This document shows positions 1-5,494 of a stretch of 5,494 nucleotides of DNA, in pieces; the first letter of the stretch is position 1; each line of letters starts with the position of its first letter. A program made the translations under genes and the position numbers. The stretch is from Bacteroidia bacterium. GTDB taxonomy: Bacteria; Bacteroidota; Bacteroidia; AKYH767-A; OLB10. The notes below the pieces were generated by a model. It was not told where the DNA came from. It ran no database searches and saw nothing but the letters and a program-made list of their open reading frames with translations. The DNA is taken from contig JANWID010000303.1 in assembly GCA_025450095.1 (NCBI GenBank), forward strand, positions 1 through 5,494, given 5' to 3'.

Positions 1-847
1 GTCCAAGTCCATCTGTATAAGGACTTCTTCCCACGCTCACCAGGCAATAATCACCTTCGAAAGATACCGTTTCGTCTGACTTCAGATTTTTGGCGGTAAC
101 GGTTACTGATTTTCCTTTCACGGTTGCTGCAGTAACAGCATGATTGAAGTAGAAAGCAAACCCCAGCTTTTTAAGTGACCTTTCAAGCTCTTTTCCGAGC
201 GAGAGATCCATGGTTCCGATAATGCCCTGGGTAAATTCAACAACAGATATTTTCGATCCAAGTCTTGCATATACCGAACCCAGCTCCAATCCGATTACAC
301 CGCCACCGATAATGACCATATGCTTCGGTATTTCTTCAAGATTGAGAGCTTCAGTAGATGTTATGATTCTCTTTTTATCGTTCACAACTCCTTTCAGTAC
401 CGCTGGTTTGGAACCGGTTGCAATAATAATTTTTTTTGCGGCAAGCGTTTCCGCTCCACCTTCTTCACGATTTACCCTGACCAGAACCGGCGATTCAAAT
501 ACACCGGTACCAGTATAAACGTCAACCTTATTTTTTTTCATAAGGTAGCTCACACCATCAACAGTTTGTTTTACCACACCGTTTTTCCTAATTATCATTT
601 GTTTCAGATCAGTCTTCAATCCGGAAATAATGATGCCGTGTTCCTGGAAAGTATTTGCAGCATTGTGATAATGTTCACTGGAATCGAGAAGTGCCTTGGA
701 AGGAATGCATCCCACATTCAGACAGGTGCCGCCTAAAACAGGATACTTTTCAACAATCGCAGTTTTCATTCCGAGTTGTGCACACCGGATCGCGCATACA
801 TAACCACCCGGGCCGGAGCCGATAATTATTACGTCATAATTTTTCAT
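1..847 (-). CDS. lpdA: Dihydrolipoyl dehydrogenase (E3), N-terminal 282 residues, cut by the window edge
   Basis: This FAD-dependent disulfide oxidoreductase reoxidises the dihydrolipoyl groups of 2-oxoacid dehydrogenase complexes and the glycine cleavage system, passing electrons to NAD+ in the cytoplasm. The ATG at 845-847 opens MKNYDVIIIGSGPGG, whose GxGxxG (residues 10-15) binds the FAD ADP moiety. The redox-active pair sits in GGTCLNVGCIPSK, with Cys42 and Cys47 in the family's CxxxxC spacing. IIATGSKP (141-148) is the conserved ATG motif. A second Rossmann motif, GGGVIG (181-186), followed by SVVE with Glu204, fits NAD rather than NADP binding. The reading ends in VGRSPYTDGLG (272-282), the start of the second FAD-contacting segment. 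Family members are about 460-475 residues, so the central and dimerisation domains lie beyond the left edge. The start lies 64 bp after the lnt stop; the leader shows no Shine-Dalgarno sequence, as is usual in Bacteroidota. The frame is open throughout despite two A8 tracts. Confidence 0.96.
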   Translation of the reverse strand, partial: MKNYDVIIIGSGPGGYVCAIRCAQLGMKTAIVEKYPVLGGTCLNVGCIPSKALLDSSEHYHNAANTFQEHGIIISGLKTDLKQMIIRKNGVVKQTVDGVSYLMKKNKVDVYTGTGVFESPVLVRVNREEGGAETLAAKKIIIATGSKPAVLKGVVNDKKRIITSTEALNLEEIPKHMVIIGGGVIGLELGSVYARLGSKISVVEFTQGIIGTMDLSLGKELERSLKKLGFAFYFNHAVTAATVKGKSVTVTAKNLKSDETVSFEGDYCLVSVGRSPYTDGLG

Positions 848-911
848 AGAAAAGGAAATAGCGAAGCATCAGTACTTCAGGTTGTAAAAGTAGGGATTTC
901 GGAAATGTGAA

Positions 912-2537
912 TTAAGCCCTTTGTCGTTTCCATCGCAGGAACACCAAAAGAGAAATAAATGCCAATGAAAACGCAATGCAGATCTTACCTATGATATCAC
1001 CGGTACAGGCATAAAGGGTTAAAGAATCGTTGCTGTTCAGGGTTCCCTTGATTGCATCGGGAGTCCACCACGTAGTTGGTTGTAAAATGTCTCCCCGCTG
1101 GTTTATAAAACAGGAAATCCCTGTATTTGCAGAACGGGCGATGGACCGGCGGAATTCGATTGCCCGTAGCGTTCCATAAGCAAGATGCTGCCGGTAGCCG
1201 GGAGTATCGCTCCACCATCCATCATTGGTAATGATAAAAATCAACGAGGCACCCAACCGGATATCGTGTGACAGATAATCGCCGTATATTGACTCATAAC
1301 AGATCACCGGTGCGATAACAGGCTTTGAATTGTTTCGCGTAAAAACAACAGGCTTATCCTGCATGCCCAGACTACCTGAAGTCCCTCCGAGATCAATTGC
1401 AAAATTCTCAAGGTGCTTAAAAATAGCAGGGAATGGCATTTTCTCGACACCGGGAACCAGCTTTGATTTGTGATGGAGAGAGATCTTACCTTCCGGCTCC
1501 AATTGCATCGCTGTATTGTATGAGTCGTAATAACCTTCGGCCCGTGTGAATTTACGGGCAGTCGCTGTTCGAAGGTTACTATCGGGATAAAACCGGTTTG
1601 AAGCCAGGCCGATCACCCAGGTTGCATTTGGAAAAGTTTCCTGAAACTTTTTTAGTCTTTCGATATGTGCATGTGATTCCAGCTCTTCTTCCCAAATACC
1701 ATCGGGCAATGCAGTCTCAGGTGCCACGATATAATTTGTAGTACTATCGGTGACACGGGCTGCAAGTGTGAGTATACGCTGCAGCTGATCCTCAGAGCTC
1801 ATGCCTGAGAATTTTTCGTTGTATGGGTCGATATTGGGTTGTACGATCGCAATATTCACCGGATCGGGTTTTTCTTCATAAGTATAATACCGGATGACAG
1901 AATATGCAACGGGAACACCAATCCCTATTACAATCAGCAAAGGGATGCGGCGGACCAATGGTGCTGATTTAGTTAACCGGGAAAAGGCATACAGGTAAAT
2001 CAGTACGTTCACTTTCCAGATCCATGCTGTTCCTCCAAGGGCACCCATAAACTCATACCATTGTACCATGAGCGGCCATCCGGCAAATCCATTTCCCAGT
2101 GTCAGCCAGGGCCAGGATAAATCCCAATCCATGTGCAGGTATTCGAAAGTGATCCAGTAACACACCAGGGCGATGTAACCCAGGCCACCATGCATTCCTC
2201 TTAATTTTTTCCGGGTGAAATGAAAAAGCAGGAAAACAATTGCCATGAATAAAGCATTGCATGTTATGGCAGCTACAGCTCCGAAAAAGCTGGCATATTT
2301 TACCCACCAGGTGGTAAGCAGGTTAAAGGTTAGAAATGTGATATAGCTGAATAAAAAAACTCTTCTTCCGCTTTTTTCCGGGCGCTCCCTGAAATAAAGA
2401 TCCTCCACATATAACAATGGAACCAATGCAATAAAAAGCAATGGCGCAAAACCACGTGCAGGCCATCCCAGGAAGAGCAATATACCGGATAACAGTGAAG
2501 CGGCAATTAATTCCCAACGCGATGAAAGCAGCTTCAT
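912..2537 (-). CDS. lnt: Apolipoprotein N-acyltransferase
   Basis: This inner-membrane enzyme moves an acyl chain from a phospholipid to the N-terminal diacylglyceryl-cysteine of apolipoproteins, the last step of lipoprotein maturation after Lgt and LspA. The 541 residues compare with about 510 in E. coli. The N-terminal ~215 residues hold several hydrophobic helices (roughly 10-27, 29-45, 60-78, 85-108, 118-135, 174-186, 198-214). A nitrilase-like (CN hydrolase) domain follows from about 226 (NIAIVQPNIDPYNEKF) to 490, with a last helix at 514-534. By alignment from memory with E. coli Lnt, the triad is Glu274 (VAPETALPDG), Lys357 (HHKSKLVP) and Cys413 (VICYES). The essential Glu after the lysine is Glu365, and Tyr414-Glu415 follow the nucleophile. 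ITNDGWW (436-442) and RSANTG (468-473) are also family signatures. The position of E. coli Trp237 appears to be Phe243. The ATG at 2535-2537 has an AT-rich leader and no Shine-Dalgarno sequence. The gene looks intact and functional. Confidence 0.96.
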   Translation of the reverse strand: MKLLSSRWELIAASLLSGILLFLGWPARGFAPLLFIALVPLLYVEDLYFRERPEKSGRRVFLFSYITFLTFNLLTTWWVKYASFFGAVAAITCNALFMAIVFLLFHFTRKKLRGMHGGLGYIALVCYWITFEYLHMDWDLSWPWLTLGNGFAGWPLMVQWYEFMGALGGTAWIWKVNVLIYLYAFSRLTKSAPLVRRIPLLIVIGIGVPVAYSVIRYYTYEEKPDPVNIAIVQPNIDPYNEKFSGMSSEDQLQRILTLAARVTDSTTNYIVAPETALPDGIWEEELESHAHIERLKKFQETFPNATWVIGLASNRFYPDSNLRTATARKFTRAEGYYDSYNTAMQLEPEGKISLHHKSKLVPGVEKMPFPAIFKHLENFAIDLGGTSGSLGMQDKPVVFTRNNSKPVIAPVICYESIYGDYLSHDIRLGASLIFIITNDGWWSDTPGYRQHLAYGTLRAIEFRRSIARSANTGISCFINQRGDILQPTTWWTPDAIKGTLNSNDSLTLYACTGDIIGKICIAFSLAFISLLVFLRWKRQRA

Positions 2538-2570
2538 AAACTAATTAAATAAAATAATTTGTATGTTTTT

Positions 2571-2586
2571 CGCAAAGACGTAAAGA
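2571..2586. repeat. Tandem 8-mer repeat (CGCAAAGA / CGTAAAGA)
   Basis: Two adjacent 8-mers, CGCAAAGA (2571-2578) and CGTAAAGA (2579-2586), differ at one position. They lie 34 bp upstream of the lnt start. From memory, CGCAAAGACGCAAAG-like strings recur between genes in many Bacteroidota; this would be a degenerate copy. No function can be assigned. Confidence 0.5.
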
Positions 2587-2607
2587 TTGAAAACACGAAA
2601 TTATAAA

Positions 2608-2630
2608 ATCTGCAAACTGTACGTCAATCT
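2608..2630. repeat. 23-bp direct repeat, copy 1
   Basis: The copy begins ATCTGCAAACTGTAC and ends CAATCT. It matches 2688-2710 at 22 of 23 positions (G at 2623 against T at 2703). The start-to-start distance is 80 bp, and the sequences just outside the two copies are unrelated, so the repeat ends are sharp. The copies bracket two palindromes. Confidence 0.8.
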
Positions 2631-2636
2631 TGCCGT

Positions 2637-2649
2637 GGATTACAAATCC
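2637..2649. repeat. Short palindrome GGATT-ACA-AATCC
   Basis: Five-base arms GGATT (2637-2641) and AATCC (2645-2649) are perfectly complementary around a three-base ACA loop. The larger block 2637-2650 matches 2667-2680 at 13 of 14 positions, so this is a sister of the second palindrome 30 bp away. GGATTACAAATCC-type palindromes are, from memory, common between genes in Bacteroidota and resemble REP elements. The stem is too short to be a convincing terminator. Confidence 0.6.
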
Positions 2650-2661
2650 TCAAATTTTAAT

Positions 2662-2684
2662 GCGCCGGATTAAAAATCCTGCGC
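2662..2684. repeat. REP-like palindrome with 10-base arms
   Basis: The arms are GCGCCGGATT (2662-2671) and AATCCTGCGC (2675-2684) around an AAA loop. Nine of the ten positions pair; only C2666 against T2680 is mismatched. This is the strongest hairpin in the gap and could fold in RNA from either strand. On the minus-strand transcript the stem is followed by AUUAAAAUUU rather than a clean U-tract, so it is at best a weak terminator. It could instead protect the 3' end of the upstream mRNA or be a mobile REP-type unit. Confidence 0.7.
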
Positions 2685-2687
2685 GGC

Positions 2688-2710
2688 ATCTGCAAACTGT
2701 ACTTCAATCT
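2688..2710. repeat. 23-bp direct repeat, copy 2
   Basis: This is the second copy of the repeat at 2608-2630, with one difference. It starts four bases after the end of the stronger palindrome. The internal CTGCAAACTG at 2690-2699 recurs in the neighbouring 9-bp repeat array, which suggests that the repeat types here share ancestry. Confidence 0.8.
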
Positions 2711-2719
2711 GGTAATATG

Positions 2720-2742
2720 ACTGCCGACTGCAAACTGCCGAC
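2720..2742. repeat. 9-bp direct repeat ACTGCCGAC, two copies
   Basis: ACTGCCGAC occurs at 2720-2728 and 2734-2742, joined by TGCAA, and the join creates a third CTGCAAACTG at 2728-2737. The run looks like a remnant of a tandem array of ACTGCCG and ACTGCAA units. It begins 23 bp downstream of the stop codon of the right-hand gene. Confidence 0.65.
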
Positions 2743-2765
2743 CGTACTAGTCACTCTTCACTATA

Positions 2766-5494
2766 TTACCTCATCAAATACATTTTCCCCCACCCCTTAG
2801 TAAAATACTGGTCAGCGCCGGTTTCGCGTTTTTCAATGTTGGCTCCGTTCAGTTTGGTGAGAACACGATAAAGGTAAATTCCATTCGCAAGCTGGTCACC
2901 AAATTCATCCCTCCCATTCCATGCATACTCTGTAATATTTCGGCCGATATGAATTGACCCCAGTTCATCGCGCATAATTTCACGTACTACTTTTCCGGAA
3001 ATGGTCATGATCTGGATTTTGAAATATTCAGGGATTTCAGAACCGGTAAGTGTAAATACAAAACGTGTGGAAGTAGAAAATGGATTCGGGTAATTAATTA
3101 CCTCGGTAATCGTAGCTTTATTGATGACCTCAAAGGTTATCCTGTAATCATTATCTCCTGAAACATTTCCTGATACATCAGAAGCCTGCACCCAAAGTTC
3201 ATAAACACCATCTTTGGTAAATATCGGTTTGTATTCGATGGTAAAAGTATTTTGCGGAAGATTTGCCGGGCACCATTTGAGCAATAAATCGGCAGGGCCA
3301 GAACATGCACCGGATTCAAAAAATACTTTCGATTGTATGCCATCAGGATCTTTTATGAAAAATTGCCAGTCGCTGGTGTCATCAAGTGCCAGGTGCTGGT
3401 TTTCATCCTTCAGCTTAACAATGATCAAAGGTTTTCCGGAAATTATATCTCCGTTCAAAATATGTACACCGTCGAACGTAACTTCCAATATCGGGTTTGT
3501 GATATCGCGATCGACCTGGAATAATATTTCAGCAATATTATTCAAATGATATTGTTCCGGCTGATCATTATGCGGATTGGCTTCGATCCAGAGGGAATTC
3601 AATCCCGCATACCCTCCTGTATTAAAGCTGACCTTGCTGATAATTGTATCATTGGGGTTAGTGGGTTTATAAAGAGGAGATGAAATATTATGACGGACGT
3701 GATTATTATCGTACATATAAAAATCAACCAACAAGGATTCCGCAGGCACATTGCCAATATTTTCAATCGCCATTTCCATATTCAGCTCAGATCCTTCCTG
3801 CAGCGTATCCTGGTTCAACACAAAATGCAAAGCCGGATTCAACGCCAGTTCGGGAACCTCATCAAAATAAATCTGCCAACGATCCAGCTGTGGTGGTGTG
3901 AATAACACGGTATCCTGCAAATAAGCCCGGAGTCTCAACCGGGGATATTGCAATGGGTCAATACTGTTGATGATTACATCCGGTGTGCTTACCTGGATTC
4001 CCTGGAAACCTGGTACCGGGACTTCCGTTCCGTTAGGTTGAATTCCGATTATGTCAATAGCAGCTGAATCCTGGGGTGAAGGGTTTTCAAATGGAAATTG
4101 TTCCCAGTGTAATGCAGTCCATCCGGTAGCAGGACCAATAGGAACCGATTGAACAAAACCACGATCCCAGTTTCCACCAAGAGCTTTTGTCAGCTGGATG
4201 TATTGGTTCAGTGTATCACCAGCTACTTCCTGGGTAAATGAATTGTCACCAACTTTAGTAAAGAAAATATATGGATTACCATTTTGCATGGAGTTAATGA
4301 TGGTGCCACCCTGTGACGTCATCCATGCTGCCAACCCAGGATTCCAGGTTGAATATTGAGGATTTACTACTGTGTAAAGTCCCATATAATGTCCTGCAGG
4401 AATTGAATTTAAAGCATTCAATAAAGAATCCATTCCGGCCTGGTCAGCCCGATAAATGAAATATTTTTCGATGCGATTCCTGCAGCACGTCGCACACGAA
4501 TGATTAACCTGTCCCAGTTCATGATTCCCGGTATCCCAGAAATCAAGACTTACCGGGTCAATGACAAATAAATGTATTGACTTAGCAAAGGAGCACAATC
4601 CATACTCAACTACAACACTATTCATTTCAATTGTAGGAACCTGGCTCGGTGGATTCGGATACATATAATTCCGGACCAATAACGAAGAAGTGCTTTGGAC
4701 AAAAGTAAATGTGGAATTATAACTGTTACTATATGTGATATTGGTGAATTTGTCTTTTTTGAATTGTGAATAATGCGCCTGCGACCATCCGGTAGTATCC
4801 AGCTTATGAATAAAAGAACTTTCATTCCAGTTAGGATGAATGGTATCACCTGGCATCGAATCGCGACTCACGCGCCAGTAATAAACAAGATTCTGCGAAA
4901 GCGTAAATGGTAGTTGCCATTTCACCACGCCGCCCGGACTAGTTACAATTCCCTGCTGCATGAACGGACTATTGAACGTATCAACTGTGTCGATCTGGAA
5001 TACATACGGTTTTGGTGGAAGGAACGGGCTGATTGTTGACGCTTTCAGTTTAATATTATTAACAGGAACAATTGAAAACTCAGCCGGGTAAACCGGGATA
5101 ATATCCGCTGATTGGATTTGTAAAATTACATTGGAAGCAGAATTATTGGCAGGATTGCACTCCGTAATATTTGAATTTATCTGAACATCAAAAAAGTTTA
5201 CCCCAACTCCATTTACATTGTCGACCGGAAGTTGGAAGCTTATTGTGTCTTTATAAGCAACGCCGGGGATAACGGTATCTTTTTCAAAGATGGTAGAACC
5301 ATCAGGATAATGTCTTGTAAGATGAATAGTAATAGGATCACTTACTGCCATACCCAGGTTTGTTACCACCACATTCACATAAAATGAATCGAGTTCGGAT
5401 GTAACAGTTGTAGGCGTGAAATATACATTGGCGTTACTGGTAGTATAGTCCGGCTGGCTGAAAGAATTTAATACCAATGCAGGGTCACCGGAAA
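2766..5494 (-). CDS. PorU2-like C25-family T9SS protein, C-terminal 908 residues; 5' end outside the window
   Basis: This is a large secreted protein, probably cell-surface or periplasmic. The frame is open to the right edge, so the true start lies outside; the TTG at 5475-5477 is an internal leucine. The first visible residues, SGDPALVLNSFSQPDY, resemble the junction just after the peptidase domain of C25 (gingipain/PorU) proteins. Numbering from the edge, I see a CARDB-like beta-sandwich (about 12-130), a fibronectin-III-like segment ending in VYYWRVSRDS (about 130-214), and a region resembling the ILEI/FAM3 domain (about 250-455) with HSCATCC. A beta-rich segment (about 455-550), a second CARDB-like domain (about 550-660) and an Ig-like domain (about 665-790) follow. 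The C-terminus (about 795-908) is a FlgD-like T9SS sorting domain: YPNPF, ISGKVVRE, YAWNGRDEFGDQLANGIYLYRV, ending KGWGKMYLMR. Domain names come from recalled family patterns. The peptidase domain and catalytic His/Cys cannot be seen, so activity is unproven. A PorU2-type sortase-like protein is my best call; a non-peptidase T9SS cargo protein is the alternative. Confidence 0.8.
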   Translation of the reverse strand, partial: SGDPALVLNSFSQPDYTTSNANVYFTPTTVTSELDSFYVNVVVTNLGMAVSDPITIHLTRHYPDGSTIFEKDTVIPGVAYKDTISFQLPVDNVNGVGVNFFDVQINSNITECNPANNSASNVILQIQSADIIPVYPAEFSIVPVNNIKLKASTISPFLPPKPYVFQIDTVDTFNSPFMQQGIVTSPGGVVKWQLPFTLSQNLVYYWRVSRDSMPGDTIHPNWNESSFIHKLDTTGWSQAHYSQFKKDKFTNITYSNSYNSTFTFVQSTSSLLVRNYMYPNPPSQVPTIEMNSVVVEYGLCSFAKSIHLFVIDPVSLDFWDTGNHELGQVNHSCATCCRNRIEKYFIYRADQAGMDSLLNALNSIPAGHYMGLYTVVNPQYSTWNPGLAAWMTSQGGTIINSMQNGNPYIFFTKVGDNSFTQEVAGDTLNQYIQLTKALGGNWDRGFVQSVPIGPATGWTALHWEQFPFENPSPQDSAAIDIIGIQPNGTEVPVPGFQGIQVSTPDVIINSIDPLQYPRLRLRAYLQDTVLFTPPQLDRWQIYFDEVPELALNPALHFVLNQDTLQEGSELNMEMAIENIGNVPAESLLVDFYMYDNNHVRHNISSPLYKPTNPNDTIISKVSFNTGGYAGLNSLWIEANPHNDQPEQYHLNNIAEILFQVDRDITNPILEVTFDGVHILNGDIISGKPLIIVKLKDENQHLALDDTSDWQFFIKDPDGIQSKVFFESGACSGPADLLLKWCPANLPQNTFTIEYKPIFTKDGVYELWVQASDVSGNVSGDNDYRITFEVINKATITEVINYPNPFSTSTRFVFTLTGSEIPEYFKIQIMTISGKVVREIMRDELGSIHIGRNITEYAWNGRDEFGDQLANGIYLYRVLTKLNGANIEKRETGADQYFTKGWGKMYLMR
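2769..3110 (-). other. T9SS type A C-terminal sorting domain of the PorU2-like protein
   Basis: The last 114 residues begin TEVINYPNPFSTSTRFVF and show the T9SS type A / FlgD-like order: YPNPF, an I-x-I strand leading to ISGKVVRE, an NGRDEFGD turn, GIYLYRV, and a basic C-terminus, KMYLMR. Such domains direct export across the outer membrane by the T9SS and are usually cleaved by PorU with attachment to A-LPS. Here a segment containing the GADQYF motif separates YLYRV from the C-terminus, which makes this domain longer than a typical ~80-residue sorting domain and matches, from memory, PorU2-type proteins. Confidence 0.8.

Larger units (their letters stand above)
2538..2765. other. Repeat-rich intergenic region between the PorU2-like gene and lnt
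   Basis: This 228-bp gap has no convincing reading frame. From about 2571 to 2742 it is largely made of short repeats: a tandem 8-mer, a 23-bp direct repeat in two copies, two palindromes between those copies, and a 9-bp direct repeat. The 10-mer CTGCAAACTG occurs three times (2610-2619, 2690-2699, 2728-2737). The stretch next to lnt (2538-2570) is AT-rich and is probably its leader. I did not find a convincing Bacteroidota-type promoter (TTTG at -33, TAnnTTTG at -7) or a hairpin followed by a clean U-tract, so where the upstream transcript ends and the lnt transcript begins cannot be read from sequence alone. Confidence 0.75.

Noticed and set aside
210..736. Open frames on the plus strand at 210-518 and 320-736
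   Set aside because: They lie wholly antisense to lpdA, whose minus-strand product has every E3 motif. Their translations are Ser/Phe/Thr-rich with no recognisable domain.
863..878. Hairpin GAAGCA-TCAG-TACTTC in the lnt-lpdA gap as a terminator
   Set aside because: The six-base stem includes one non-Watson-Crick position and is not directly followed by a U-tract, so it is too weak to split the two genes.
885..892. Possible -7 box TACTTTTA upstream of lpdA (minus strand)
   Set aside because: It is one base off TAnnTTTG but has no TTTG-like -33 element at the right distance; in AT-rich DNA such a match is expected by chance.
997..2517. Short minus-strand frames at 997-1218, 2053-2307 and 2323-2517
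   Set aside because: They are alternative frames inside lnt, and the lnt frame carries the complete catalytic signature.
2571..2582. TACGTCTTTG (minus strand) as a Bacteroidota -7 box for lnt
   Set aside because: Four bases separate TA from TTTG instead of two, and the match is explained by the tandem 8-mer repeat.
2608..2710. CRISPR array
   Set aside because: There are only two repeat copies with a 57-bp gap that itself holds palindromes, no further units and no cas gene.
3137..4849. Short frames on both strands inside the secreted-protein gene (for example 3214-3549 plus, 3680-3905 plus, 4622-4849 minus)
   Set aside because: They are shadows of the long minus-strand reading frame, with no domain of their own.
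5475..5477. TTG as the start codon of the secreted-protein gene
   Set aside because: The frame stays open upstream to the window edge and encodes SGDPA, which continues the expected GDPALxL junction of C25 proteins. The true start is outside the window.

Overview
This 5.5 kb window most likely comes from a member of the Bacteroidota. The strongest clue is the right-hand gene, whose last ~110 residues form a type IX secretion system (T9SS) sorting domain; T9SS is essentially confined to that phylum. AT-rich gene leaders without Shine-Dalgarno sequences and short intergenic repeats of a Bacteroidota-like style agree with this.

All three genes lie on the minus strand, so transcription runs from high to low coordinates. 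Positions 5494-2766 hold the C-terminal ~908 residues of a large secreted protein that resembles the PorU2-like / C25 (gingipain-type) peptidase family. Its N-terminal part, including any peptidase domain, lies outside the window. Positions 2765-2538 are a 228-bp non-coding gap packed with short direct and inverted repeats. Positions 2537-912 encode a complete apolipoprotein N-acyltransferase (Lnt) with its catalytic Glu-Lys-Cys triad intact. After a 64-bp gap, positions 847-1 encode the first 282 residues of dihydrolipoyl dehydrogenase (E3), which continues past the left edge.

The genes are not an obvious pathway. The secreted protein and Lnt both belong to the cell envelope (T9SS cargo or accessory protein; lipoprotein maturation), while E3 serves central carbon metabolism (2-oxoacid dehydrogenases, glycine cleavage). 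Lnt and E3 are close enough to share a transcript. The repeat-filled gap makes cotranscription of the right-hand gene with lnt less certain.

I found no RNA gene, CRISPR array, transposase, phage gene or defence system. The coding regions look ordinary for the phylum. The least explained part is the repeat mosaic at 2571-2742: two hairpin-forming palindromes enclosed by a 23-bp direct repeat, with two other repeat types beside them.
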